A stretch of DNA of 64,000 nt from Hirundichthys speculiger (Eukaryota > Chordata > Actinopteri > Beloniformes > Exocoetidae), in NCBI GenBank assembly GCA_018398805.1, contig JAGFBZ010000175.1, positions 434,001-498,000 on the forward strand, read 5' to 3'. Under the pieces are notes generated by a model, which saw only the letters and a program-made list of their open reading frames with translations, ran no database searches and was not told where the DNA came from. The position numbers were made by a program, and so were the translations under genes. Shown piece by piece: positions 23,124 through 35,273 of this stretch. How positions within the stretch are numbered: the stretch's first letter is position 1; each line of letters opens with the position of its first letter.

Positions 23124-25229
23124 ATAGAAATATATGGTACAGCTTTTTACAGGCCGGTCTGTGACTGTCAGTGACTGTTTGACATTGTAAACCTTACAAG
23201 ACTTCTGTCTGTTTAGCATACATCTCATATTTGATAATGTTCAGGTGTCGAAGGAGACATTGAACTAGCTGCTGAAATCAGCATTGACCTTGTGCATCAT
23301 GACCTGCCTTCCTTACTCCAATCAGCCACTTTTCTGCTTCATCAGTTGCTTGATTAGATAAGTTATTCATCACTCATGTCAGTACCACACATCATTCAGA
23401 CAGGCAGTACTCAAGCTCATGCTGTTTTTATGTACAGTTATTGGACAGCCCTTTTTTTTTTTTTTTTTTTTTGTATTCTGTGTTTTGTTAAGTTTTTTTG
23501 CCATGGGAATTGTTAAAGACAGTACTTTGAAAGTAGCTTGTGTGTTTCTTTCATTTTTGTTTTTAAAGTGTGTTGACCTGTGACATATCTTTGCATCTAA
23601 GAGATTGTTCTCTGAACAAGCAAGCTGGCAACTGATATCTGCATAAATACCAGATGCATCCATAAATATAAAATCTTTGGTCTATTCACCTCGCTTTCTC
23701 TCTCAATTACACAAGTACTCTATTATTGATATTAGTGGCACAATATTATAAAAAGAGAAGAAGGCAAAGCAAATGAAATAAATGTTGGATGGTGACCTGC
23801 CTTAAGAGGCTTCTCAAGGACTGAAAAGGCTGACTAACACTGCAGCCAATAATGCTGCACCACTCTTAAGCTCTGTCCAAGTTTACACTACATTAACTGT
23901 AGTGAGGCTTTTTACCAAAGCTACTCAAATATGATTGTCCTGATGCAAAATGTCTAAGAATAGTTTTGGTTTTTGTAGTATTTTTACAGAGTTTTCGGTT
24001 TAAATACACACTTTTGCATCATAAATGCACATTTAATAATCCGCACAGACACCTTTTTTGTTAAAGCACATTTTACACTTTTGTTTTGGTTCTTCTTTAT
24101 TAGGTCTAAAGCTTTGAATATCTGGTTTATCCCATTCTTTTTTGGTAGATTATTAGATTGGACTTGATTCATCTTTGACTACAATCCTTTTTTCTGGTTA
24201 ACGTGTGTTGTCGGGTTGACCAAAATAGTTTAAAAGTGAAGGGGTATAAACAAATAATTCATTTCTTGTTTTTCTGTTTTCCCATTTCAAATGTTGAGAA
24301 TTATTTATTTATTTTACATTTAGTTACGGTAATAATACATTTAATAATGTGGCACATTTCACCTGTAGAACTTTCTTTTCCCTAAAAACATCAATCATAG
24401 AATCACAGAACCAAAGAGAAAGGGGTCATTTCAATAATGACTTTGTTAGCTTTTTAAATTCTCAGACGAAAGACATTGAAAATGGACATTGAAATACAAG
24501 TGAACATTAGGAAACATGAAGATGTTTAAAACTTTTTTTTTTTTCCTACTCTTACATTATTTAAACACTGCAGAACAGGTTGAGACTTGGCCAAACTCAT
24601 CCTGATCCCTGTTCTCATAAATCCTCTGTATCTTCATTATTAACTTAATTTGTTTCTCCCTTTGTTCTGTGTAAATATTAATGGGCTGTCATTATCTAAA
24701 TACAATGTTCTGTGTGTCAGAGCAGATGAAGAAATTAAAAATAGCTCAAAAACAAAGTCAAAATACTGGATAAGATAAAGAAGTCAACATTTCTATCTGT
24801 TTGGTTTCAACAAAAGAGGCTTCTGCAAAAATACTGGTTCCATCTTGTCTGTTAAATCAGAAATTGTATTAGTTGCAAATTTCTAGGTTTTTAATTTAAG
24901 TTTCTAACCTAAATTTTTAAAATGTTCTGCCATTTTCATAGCATCAGTTTTCAAGGACTGATGTTGTGAAAGAGAATCCATATCTTTTAATTCCGTATCT
25001 GAAAGATTCAAAATGTGATCTCTTGAGGGAAACTGGATACATCAGAAGCCTTTCTATGACTGAAATAAATCCTGATATGAAAGTCATTATTCTTCTGCTC
25101 AGTGACGGTCCTATCCAAGACAAAGTCAGTTTTTGCATGTCTGTAGTAAGCTTTTATAGCAGTTTACTTTAATTTTTATATTTATATTTGCCAACTATTT
25201 TGTATTTCTGTGTTGCTGTGATTTCACAG

Positions 25230-25347
25230 ACAGGCAAATGAAGAGTACCAGGTCCTGGCGAATTCCTGGCGTTATTCATCTGCATTTTCCAACAAGCTCT
25301 TCTTTACGGTTGTGGACTATGACGAAGGAGCGGATGTCTTCCAACAG
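25230..25347 (+). CDS. tusc3: tusc3 exon 3 (thioredoxin-like domain)
   Basis: The exon encodes [36 protein letters not shown] and FQQ, joined to donor gtaatt at 25348. The family spelling C-R-Q-A-N-E-E requires the acceptor AG at 25228-25229, with a split arginine codon (ag|a). With the extra base in exon 2 this acceptor gives a stop after four codons. A second AG at 25232-25233 would start the exon at 25234 (gca aat gaa), restoring frame with 38 codons and giving C-S-C-L-Q-A-N. The sequence alone does not show which is used. Confidence 0.95.
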
Positions 25348-26419
25348 GTAATTTTTTTTATGCAATAGTTTCACTTTTTTTTTTTGTTTTTTTTTTTTTT
25401 AACAAGAACCCAATGCCCTATATAATGACTCTTTAAAGAGTGGCTTCATGAAAGTGTAATTTGAGCATGTTTTTTGTTTAATTAATCATATGGTGTAAGA
25501 TGTTGCGTTGTTCATGCATTTCCCCAATTTTTAGCCATGGTGAGGAATAGGTGATTGTTATATATCCTGATACTTAAAATCATTAGAACTGGAAATAGGT
25601 CTACTTGTACAAAAACAAAAAAACAAAAAAAAAAAACAACAACAACCTATGACTGTATATTTCTATTGCTTAGCTACTAAGTATAAAATAACACCTCTCT
25701 TGCCACTTTGTCACCTGGTTGATTCACTAGTCTGCTCCACCACCATATCTCTCATAATGCTGTCTCTCCCTCATATCATTCATACTGGCATAAGTAAATA
25801 AGTTTGGATGATGTGTTTACTCACAATGATATCTATTACTGCAATATATTTTAAAATGTAAGATTTTAGGATATATATAGTTATAGTTGAGATTGAGGAT
25901 GAAAAAAGCCCCTGTACTTGCAGTGGAAAAGTATGGTATCTTTGTATATGGCTATGAGATGTGGACAGAATTTGGACCTCTCCTTTTTCTTTTTTTTTTT
26001 TTCAGCATGAACAAATCCTGAAATACATTTTTTTTTAGCTGACAGCAGCACTGCGGTGCTAAGAGATGCGTGCAAACTGCTGCTGATATAGAAGCATAGT
26101 GAGCATTTACAGCTTTGCTCTCTGAAGCTCACTGGTAGTCAGGATACCTTCAATGAAACTTCTAGCTTTCATTCAGTTGTTTCTCTCACTTTATTATTAC
26201 CACAGTCCCAAAGCTGTGTGTGCTGGAAATGGTATATGTTGATTCTTTCCCATGGAACATTTAACAAAATAATAAATATATATATTTTTTTATAAATGCC
26301 ATAGTACGTCCCCATACTACCATTTTGTCATAAAAATGAGATCTATGACAATGATGTTACTTTGTGTGTTTTATAAATTATTAATTTCATACTAATTCAT
26401 ACTAATTTTCTCTTTCCAG
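25348..26419 (+). other. tusc3: tusc3 intron 3 (1.1 kb)
   Basis: Non-coding, with T runs at about 25375-25400 and 25989-26003 and an A/AAC run near 25613-25646. The acceptor tctttccag precedes exon 4. No transposon recognised. Confidence 0.85.
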
Positions 26420-26560
26420 CTAAACATGAATAGTGCTCCAACCTTCATGCATTTTCCTGCAAAGGGAAAGCCAAAGAGAGCTGATACATTTGACCTTCAA
26501 CGGATTGGCTTTGCATCAGAGCAGCTGGCCAAGTGGATTGCTGATCGCACGGATGTTCAG
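26420..26560 (+). CDS. tusc3: tusc3 exon 4 (end of thioredoxin-like domain)
   Basis: The 141-bp in-phase exon gives 47 codons: [20 protein letters not shown], then [19 protein letters not shown], then IADRTDVQ. It carries the cis-proline loop of the thioredoxin fold (SAPTF) and the distal helix that leads to the first membrane segment. FMHFP and [11 protein letters not shown] match TUSC3 rather than MAGT1 (FINFP, GDTYELQVRGF). Borders are tttccag| and |gtacta. Confidence 0.97.
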
Positions 26561-27689
26561 GTACTACACAATGAAATTACTCAGAGTTCTTGTAAATTCT
26601 CTAAACTAATGATTTGCTCAATTTGTACACATACTGGGAAATACTGGCTGGATATTACTGTTATGCTTAAATGTTAAAAGCTATTTGGACATTGAAACAA
26701 TGCTTTGTTTTTTTTGTTTTTTTGTTTTTTTTTCATTTATCAAAGCAGTCCAGACTCTGCATTAATTGAACTGTCTTTTCTGGAAAAAAAAAAGAATCAG
26801 ATTTAAATTAAAATTGAATATTAATATTTATTATTTTACATTTTAGTATTTAATTCTTATGGAGAAAAATTTAACGCACACAGGCATAAAAATGGTTCCT
26901 GTATCAAAGTATCTCTGTATGTTGCCATACGTTTCTCTAAAGTAACAAATAAAAGATATAATAAATATATAAAGGGGGCTGCATGAGATGCATGTAGTAC
27001 AGATGATCTATGTGAATGCCAGGAAGAACTGATCCTTACATGTAGCATACCAAAATGATGGGGAGAAACTCGGGTCAAAGCCTCCATCAAGCATTGCCAC
27101 TCAAATGAAACGCAACCTAAGCAGTTATATGGGCATGGAACAAAAACATGAAAACAGCCCATGTCCACTCTACATCTTCTGCTAATTTCACCACTTAAAC
27201 TTAACTCTTTTCATGTTCGTTATATGCTGATAAGAAATTAGAAAATGTATCGAGGTCTGAGTGAATTTTCCAAATGAGTCAAAAAGTTGTGTTTCAATGG
27301 AATGAAAATCATTGTAATATGTCAGTAAAATATAAGTAGTTTCACAGTCTGGTACCTCAAAAAGGTCAAATGGCACATATGGTGCAAAAAAAAGCACATT
27401 TGGGTTTTCTGCCTGGACATACTGCTCAGGTTCCCCTTTTTTATTATCTACTTTTGCACAGTTACTCATCAGATATTATTTTACTTCCTAGATGAATTGG
27501 GCTACTATCGTATGATTCAAAGTTGTTTTTTACTCTGTCATCTGTAGTTTTTTTTTTTTTTTTTTTGTTTTTTTTTAAGACAGAAATTCACATTTTCTGT
27601 GGTGTTCCAGGTCAGTTTGCTCTGACACAGTAACACGTCTTGATTCTGAGACTTCTTAGTTTTCTTTTGAAACTAAGATTATAGTACCC

Positions 27690-28200
27690 CAAATTCCGAA
27701 AAGTTGGGATGCTTTGTAAAATGTAAATAAAAAACAGAATGCAATGATTTGCCAATCTCATGAACCCATATTTTTTTCCAAGTAGAACATAAAGAACATA
27801 TCAGATGTTGAAACTGAGACATTTTACCATTTCATAGGAAATGTGAAACCATTTTGACTTTGATGGCAGCAACACATCTCAAGAAAGGTTGCAACAGGGG
27901 AAACAAAAGGCTGGAGAAGTAGTAGGCACAAATCAGAAACAAATGGAAGAGCATTTAATAGCTAATTAGGTTAACTGGCATCAGGTCAGTACTGTGACTG
28001 GGTATAAAAGGAGTATTTCAGAGAGGCAGGGCCTTGTTGATGTGAAAATGGGCAGAGGTTCACCAATCTGCAACTAACTGCATCTAAAAATTTTGGATCA
28101 ATTTCAGAAAAAATGTTCCCCCATGTAAAATTGCAAAGACTTTGGCTTTGCGATAAAGAATTTAAGAAAATACTATAGGCTGGCCATAAGTATAGTGCAC
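27690..28200. repeat. Dispersed teleost repeat, DNA-transposon-like
   Basis: The block starts accccaaattccgaaaagttgg and contains the stretches gatgctttgtaaaatgtaaa and aatgcaatgatttgccaatc. I recognise these as part of a frequent fish repeat resembling non-autonomous DNA elements. The right boundary and terminal repeats were not resolved. Confidence 0.4.
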
Positions 28201-29677
28201 CATAGGTCTTTATTGCCTTCCTGTTTGACTGGAACAATTGTAATCTTGCCTACTAGAGGCTTTTTATATGGATCACTCTTCTGTTTTCTCTTCTCATTAC
28301 TTCCTTTGGCCAAACAGGTTCACTGTTGAATTTAGTGCAACATGTATTGCAAACCTTTTGGTGGGTATTCTTATTTTCACACACATGCACATAATGTGTT
28401 TTCATACACAGATGAAGATTAGTCAGACTGCAGCTAATGAGGACCTCCTTTTGGGTAGTCTTATAATAGAGCGTTAACTTCTAATTATAAAGTCTAAAAA
28501 AGTGTATTATCTGTTTCTCTTTGTTGCCTTTGAGCATTAGCTCTATTGAACCTAAATGTCACATTTAAATAACTGACCTAAGCTTTTTTTAAAGCCTTTC
28601 TTTGTTAAAAAAATAATTAGCTCAAATAATAATCCATTAAGACCTGATGTTGCGTATTATTTAATCTTTGTCTATGTTTGAAGGTCAAGGATCTCAGTAG
28701 GTCAGTCTTTGTTACAGCAGATGCAATGCTGTCTCATTTTAAGGTTTTAAGCTTAAAGAGCCCAATGCGTCTGATGTGTCTGTTCACTTTGCCTAAAGGT
28801 TTTACACAGATTGGTCAATGACTTGCTTTGACCAACTACAATTTGTTATCCATGATGAATCTGTCAGCCTTTTGTGAGCAGACAGTCTAAATATCTAACT
28901 ACAAAACTGTTGAAGGATATGTGTTCAATGGCTTGTGTTTCAGAGAAAAATAAATGGAATCACATGAAGTGTTTTCAAGCACTTTGGTGGGGTGGGGGGA
29001 GGGGGGTCTTCTTCTATTTTGAAAATGGCTTATTGATATCATTTTTGAGTTTATGAGTTCATCTGCCAATTATATGAGAAGAACACAACTCTCTCTCAAA
29101 CTAACTTTATTCGCCAATCAGATGTAGAACAGGGCAGGTTTTGGAAAAATGAACTTCAACCGAGTCCTATGTTGCATAGATGTCCGAGCAGAGAGACGTA
29201 TCATTGGAAAGTAGGATGGAGAGTAAAATCGTGAATCCCTAAACCTCTTAATATGCAACTCGCTATAAAAAGGTGCCACCACGTCACAAATCAGACCCAC
29301 TCATAGAGCAGCTGTTCGGACTCTACAACACACAACACAGTTACCGGGAGAAACCACCACAGCTGATGTACCAGCATTAATGACTGAACATGTGTGTAAC
29401 TCGAAAATATGAGTGTGCACGGTCATTGCAGAGCAGAATTTGTTGTTCAACCTCTCCCAACCTCTGGTAAATTTATGCAAAAAAATAGCTGAAGACAAAA
29501 TAGCTCTGATCAACATGCAACTATTTGAACACACATGAAACAACACCAGAGTTAAAAGAAAAAAAAAATAGTTTAATGTTTTGGTTGTTAATTGATAGTG
29601 TTTTTATTGATATATTTTCTAGATTAATTTATCATTATTTCTGTTGAGCAAATGAACTATGGAAATGTTGCCATATA

Positions 29678-30045
29678 CAGTCATGGAAAAAATTATTAGA
29701 CCACCCTTGTTTTCTGCAGTTTCTTGTTCATTTTAATGCCTGGTACAACTAAAGGTACATTTGTTTGGACAAACATAACGATAACCACAAAGATTGCTCA
29801 TAAGAGTTTTATTTAAGAGCTGATATCTTACCATTTTCCTTGGTTTTCTTGATTATAACCTAAAATCACTTAAGTTTTTCCATCAATAGCTATGGCGTTG
29901 TACTGCCAAAAACACTGCTTTTATGCATTCAGTGTTTTCTTTTCTGTCTGTTTTAGTCATATGATGACGTTTAGTGGTACCAGGTATTAAAATGAACAAG
30001 AAAGTGAAGAAAAAATGGTGGACTAATAATTTTTTCCATGACCCT
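29678..30045. mobile_element. Tc1/mariner-type MITE, copy 1
   Basis: The left end cagtcatggaaaaaattatt follows TA. The right part is the inverse, beginning accaggtattaaaatgaac and ending attttttccatgac, with the last few bases mutated. Terminal repeats are about 65 bp. The same element occurs at 55759-56125 with better preserved ends. No coding capacity. Confidence 0.8.
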
Positions 30046-30128
30046 TAGACTTCCAGTATTATCTACACTTCAGTGTTGCACTTTATCTCTTTACAAAATG
30101 AATAGCGTAAATGGTGCATAATATTTGA

Positions 30129-30888
30129 TAGGCGTGTGCGAAAAAAAATCGATTTGAATGAGAATCGTGATTCTCATTTGTTACGATTCTGAATCAAAAT
30201 AAAATGTCTCAATCGATTAAAAAAAAATAAAATAAAATCCACTGGCTGTCCGCCTCCATTTTGTAACTATGTGGGACATCCTGACACCACACAGCTGGTT
30301 TTGGAATGCACGGAAAGCAGCAAAACAAAGAGGAAACAACAAAGATGGGGAAAAAGGAGATCCAACCGGCCCCGTTTTTGCTAAAGCCTAAAATTTGGCG
30401 TCATTTACCGAATGCCTGGCAACACCGAGCTGGGCATGACGCACACAGTGTGAAAGCATTGCAAAACTAAGATCAAGCACTTCGGCAACACAACAAATGC
30501 GGGGCTCATATTATGAGGAATCACCCAGAGATCTACAACATGGAGCAGAGTCAGCCGCCAGCTGCAGACTAGGAATGGAACGGTTACCGGTATTACGGTA
30601 AAGCGACAGAACCGAGACAATACAGCCCATAGTTGCTCATGTTAAAGTTGTCTAGCATTGAATAAAACTTGATTTTATTCTGACCCGACCCAATTGAGGT
30701 CGGGTCGGAACCTCGGGTTTTCGGGTTGTTCCGAAGACCTCTAGCTGCGAGTCTATTCTTCTAGGTCTGTGATGGCTGCATATAAAAACGCGTATAAACG
30801 GACTGTATTTGTTAAGTACAGCACTGTACCGTACCGAAGGTCTGTTTGGTACGGTTCGGTACGAACACATTGTACCGTTACACCCCTA
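30129..30888. mobile_element. Composite of hAT-like ends with BED remnant
   Basis: The left end taggcgtgtgcgaaaaaaaatcg has sub-terminal gattctgaatc repeats. Near 30440-30540 a frame reads KHCKTKIKHFGNTTNAG followed by MRNHPEIYN in another frame, an eroded BED finger. At 30569 taggaatggaacggttacc looks like the start of a different hAT family. The block ends gtaccgttacacccctag, the right terminus of the family of element C. No duplication joins 30129 and 30888, so at least two or three insertions have merged. Confidence 0.55.
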
Positions 30889-31486
30889 GTGTCTTCCAAT
30901 TGTTACAGTACTTGCAGGTAACTGGTGATCATTGGCTTTGACATTGTCTTTGACATTTCAATCTTCCTCACTGTGAAAATGGAAAATTACAAAATGGTAG
31001 TTTTCCATTCTCTTCCACGTCTTTTTGGTTTTGGTTGCCATTTTATAGCATTTAAATTAATTTAAGCTCAGCAGCCTATCATTTTCTGCACTTTATACAG
31101 TGCCTTGCGAAAGTATTCAGCCCCTTTGAACTTTTCAACCTTTTGCCACATTTCAAGACTCAAACATAAAGATATAAAATTTTAATTTTTTTGTCAAGAA
31201 TCAACAAGTGGGAGACAAACGTGAAGTGGAACGAAATTTATTGGATATTTTAAACTTTTTGAACAAATAAAAACTAAAAAGTGGGACGTGCAATATTATT
31301 TGGCCCCTTTACTTTCAGTGCAGCAAACTGACTCCAGAAGTTCAGTGAGGATCTCTGAATGATCCAATGTTGTCCTAAATGACTGATGATGATCAATAGA
31401 ATCCGCCTGTGTGTAATCAAGTCTCCGTATAAATGCACCTGCTCTGTGATAGTCTCAGGGTTCTGTTTTCAAGCGCAGAGAGCATC

Positions 31487-33080
31487 ATGACCAAGGAACA
31501 CACCAGGCAGGTCCCAGATACTGTTGTGGAGAAGTCTAAAGCCGGATTTGGATACAAAAAGATTTCCCAAGCTTTAAACATCTCAAGGAGCACTAGTGCT
31601 GGGCGATATGGAAAAAATCATATATCACGATATGGACTATTTTATATCACGATAACATATATATCACGATATACCATAATAAAGTTTGTTTTCAGTTATT
31701 CTCTGAAAAGTTTGACAAAAATTTCATTGCTTACTTTTCAACTTTATTTTGAAAGGACATTTAGCTGAACTGTCACAAACATACATTTTAGTGCAGCAAA
31801 AACAGGTAGGTACAGAGGTACAGTAGCTTTCACATTTTTTTAAACTGCACAACAGTTTCTGAGAGGAAAAACACATTTTTTGCACTGAAGTTCAGCTATA
31901 AAAAATAAACACAAATTATTTTTCAACTTTCTGAAATCTGTAACCTTGTAGTGCAAAGTTTGCAAACCAATATAAAGTGTCTAAAGTAAACATCAGGGTT
32001 GAAGAGAACTCTGTTTAAGACATTAACATTTAAAGACAATTAAAAGTGCAAACATAAAAGGCTCCTTTGTAGAAGTAGATATGTTTCTATCAAATTTATC
32101 GTTGCAGGTTATTTAATTACATATTTGCTGTAATAATTGATAAAATTAGGTTAGAAACAATAGAAACGATAGAAGAGAAATGGCACGATACACACTTTTA
32201 TATTGTCCCCACGATATGTATTGTCATATTGCCCAGCACTAAGGAGCACTGAGCAAGCAATCATATTGAAATGGAACGAGTATCAGACCACTACAAATCT
32301 ACCAAGACCCGGCCGTCCCTCTAAACTTCAATCTGGAACAAGGAGAAGACTGATCAGAGATGCAGCCAAGAGGCCAATGATCACTCTGGATGAACTGCAG
32401 AGATCTACAGCTGAGGTGGGAGAGTCTGTCCATAGGACAACAATCAGTCATACACTGCACAAATCTGGCCTTTATAGAAGAGCTGCAAGAAGAAAGACAT
32501 TTCTCAAAGATATCCACAAAAAGTCTCGTTTAAAGCTTGCCACAAGCCACCTGGGAGACACGCCAAACATGTGCAAGAAGGTGCTCTGGTCAGATGAATC
32601 CAAAATCGAATTTTTTGGCCACAATGCAAAACAAAAGCAACACAGCTTATCACCCTGAACACACCATCCCCCCTGTCAAACATGGTGGTGGCAGCATCAT
32701 GGTTTGGGCCTGCTTTTCTTCAGCAGGGACAGGGAAGAGGGTTAAAATTAAAGGGAAGATGGGTGGAGCCAATTCAGGACCATTCTGGAAGAAAACCTGT
32801 TGGAGTCTGCAAAAGACCTGAGACTGAGACGGAGATTTATCTTCCAACAGGACAATGATCCAAAACATAAAGCCACATCTACAATGGACTGGTTCACAAA
32901 TAAATGTATCCAGGTGTTAGAACGACCAGGTTAAAGTCCAGGCCTGAATCCAATCGAGAATCTGTGGAAAGAGCTGAAGACTGCTGTTCACAAACGCTCT
33001 CCATCCAACCTCACTGAGCTCGAGCTGTTTTGCAAGGAAGAATGGACAAGAATTTCAGTCTTAGTCAGTATTAATGCAAG
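31487..33080 (+). pseudogene. Tc1 transposase, disrupted
   Basis: Start codon at 31487 (MTKEHTRQVPDTVVEKSKAG). A helix-turn-helix region follows (GYKKISQALNISRS, interrupted by the hAT and resuming TEQAIILKW), then PRPGRPSKL and the second helix-turn-helix (RPMITLDELQ). The catalytic residues are recognisable: Asp in [11 protein letters not shown], Asp in [11 protein letters not shown], and Glu in [14 protein letters not shown]. Besides the 656-bp insertion there is a frameshift at about 32625-32650 before NTAYHPEHT, a stop after 32818, and a taa just before SPGLNP. It cannot make a transposase. Confidence 0.9.
31594..32241. mobile_element. hAT-type element F (648 bp) inside Tc1
   Basis: Termini tagtgctgggcgatatgg and ccatatc-like sequence ending catattgcccagcacta. 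A perfect 8-bp duplication aggagcac (31586-31593 and 32242-32249) comes from the Tc1 transposase codons. Sub-terminal atatcacgatat repeats are present. It has no coding capacity and is younger than the Tc1 copy. Confidence 0.95.
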
Positions 33081-34398
33081 GGACCCAAATGGTATTGCAT
33101 GCCCTACTTTTCAGTTTTTTATTTGTTAAAAAAGTTTAAAATATCCAATAGATTTTGTTCCACTTCACACTTGTGTCTCACTTGCTGTTGATTCTTGATT
33201 TAAAAAAAAAAAAAAAGTTTTATATTTTTATGTTTGAAGCCTGAAATGTGGCAAAAGGTTGAAAAGTTCAAGGGAGCCGAATACTTTTGTAAGGCACTGT
33301 ATGTTTTTTTTTTTTTTCCTTTCCAATCAACTTTTCAATCAAAGTACACTGTTAACAATGTCTGGAACAACCCATCTTACTCAAATTAATCACAGAGAAA
33401 TGTACTAAAACAAGGTGGAGCAACAGTTACTTCCTTCAAGTGTCACCTGTTTAAAAATGACCTCACTAATTGAACTCCACACGATTTTTTTTCAACAACC
33501 TGATATTCCTTTTTCTAATAACAAATTTGATACATTTTTCTTGACATTTTGATTTGGAATAGAATGTGCAATGTATTTGTGTGTATGGAAATAAAAACTA
33601 ATATAAAGATTTTGAGCTTTTCTCACTTTTTTTGAAAATCACAGCTATTGTGGTCTCTCTCTCACTCTCTCTCTTTCTCTCTCTTTTCACTCACTCACTC
33701 ACACTCACAATATTTACATAATAGTCACTTTTTTAAATTTTCTTTAAACCTTAAACATGTTTTCAAAAGAGATTTTTCAACTTGTCAGCAAAACATCCCA
33801 AAAAAGTTGTTGACAAAGGCAATTTAGTGCTGGTAGTGAGGGGAAATAAAAAAAAAAAAGTCATCGTTCTGTACAAAAGCAGAATATCTAAAAGATGCAG
33901 GAGTACTTAAGGAGTAAGTGGCAGTAGATCTCCACTTTCTCAGCAAATGTATGAGAAAAATAATCAAACTGTTTAAAAATGAATTTTCTTGAAGGATTGG
34001 AAGGGATTTGCATATTTTTTCTTCTGCATGACATAAAATTGATGAAATGATTTTATATAATCTTGAAAATTTCAGTCCATAAAGGGTAAGGGTGGAAGCC
34101 TAAATTGAGCCCCCTTGATCTTTGATCCCTCATATAGCACTGCATCAAGGGCTGTCATTCATCAAGCTGATCTAACAACATGGCCATGGCGTTACCCTGG
34201 AAAAGCATTATCAAGAACTATAGTATAGCGCTACATTCATACATTCACAAATTCCATATATAGCCTTGCTGCGGAGAAAAAATCCAGAGGCAGAATTGGC
34301 ATCTCTGAGCTTTGAGGCATCTGGGATGGACTGGTGTGGATTTCTGTTATGGTATATTCTACAGGTTTTTTTTTTTATTTATTTATTTTTAATAGTGA

Positions 34399-34566
<168 letters not shown>

Positions 34567-34611
34567 TAATGCACACATACATGCATGTATTAACACTCAT
34601 TACGAGAGCAC

Positions 34612-34693
34612 CTACATGGACAAAACTGTTGGTGCCCTTCAGTGAAAAAAAGCACTCACAACTATCTCTGAAATAATTTGAAGCTGACTAAGA
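34612..34693. mobile_element. Tc1-type terminal repeat relic
   Basis: The stretch tggacaaaactgttggtgcc and the following ttcagtgaaaaaaagca and tctctgaaataatttgaa resemble the outer terminal repeat of the Tc1 element at 45573-47203. Only this solo end is visible. Confidence 0.45.
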
Positions 34694-34701
34694 GTTTATA
34701 G

Positions 34702-34923
34702 CATGGGTCTCAAACTGATCCGTGAAAGGGCGGTGTGGCTGCAGGTTTTTGTTCCAACCATGCAGAACACAGCTGACTTGTTTCAGTCAATCAACTGAAC
34801 TGGTTCAGACCTTCAGTGAAGACAACTAGTTGATTGACTGAAACAAGTCAGCTATGCTGCTGCATGGTTGGAACAAAAACCTGCAGCCACACGGCCCTTT
34901 CATGGATCAGTTTGAGACCCCTG
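34702..34923. mobile_element. hAT-type hairpin MITE G (222 bp)
   Basis: The two halves are near-perfect inverses of about 95 bp: catgggtctcaaactgatcc at the left and ggatcagtttgagacccctg at the right, with ggctgcaggtttttgttcc internally on both arms. A perfect 8-bp duplication gtttatag lies at 34694-34701 and 34924-34931. The transcript would fold into a long stem within the tusc3 pre-mRNA. Confidence 0.93.
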
Positions 34924-34973
34924 GTTTATAGCATCTATCATTCATTCCATACATGACACAAATCAGACTTTGC

Positions 34974-35013
34974 ATTTTTCTAGTGAATCACCTTTTTGAT
35001 TCACTAGAAAAAT
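34974..35013. repeat. Perfect 17-bp inverted repeat
   Basis: Arms atttttctagtgaatca (34974-34990) and tgattcactagaaaaat (34997-35013) are separated by cctttt. It lies 137 bp upstream of exon 6. It may be the core of a small palindromic element. No run of T follows that would suggest an RNA polymerase III terminator. Confidence 0.85.
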
Positions 35014-35150
35014 ATATGCAATGTCAAAGATTTTCCCTAAATGAGTAACTGACAAAGTGAATCAACTTGATTGAAAGGGGTTTTGGTTCACACTTGTGAT
35101 GACCTTTTTTTCTATCTATATTTGTTCCTGTCTTTTTCTGTCAATAATAG

Positions 35151-35273
<123 letters not shown>

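Larger units (their letters stand above)
19510..25229 (+). other. tusc3: tusc3 intron 2 (5.7 kb)
   Basis: GT donor gtatgt at 19510 and acceptor ttcacag at 25229. It contains an L2 scrap, a hAT-like end and hAT element E, listed separately. The remaining parts (19853-20366, 20521-22109, 23132-25229) hold no exon. They include T runs near 23451-23472 and 24533-24544, plus a relic of a dispersed repeat at about 21920-21985 containing cgcggacc-like cacacagaaaggtcccaggttc. Confidence 0.85.
31098..33299 (+). mobile_element. Tc1 transposon, interrupted by hAT element F
   Basis: Ends cagtgccttgcgaaagtatt and the inverse aatacttttgtaaggcactg lie directly inside TA dinucleotides (31096-31097 and 33300-33301). 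The terminal repeats extend about 90 bp inward through the inverse pair starting gaacttttcaaccttttgcc. Without the hAT insertion and one duplicate the element is about 1.55 kb, the normal Tc1 size. The single transposase ORF runs left to right but is disabled. Confidence 0.93.
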
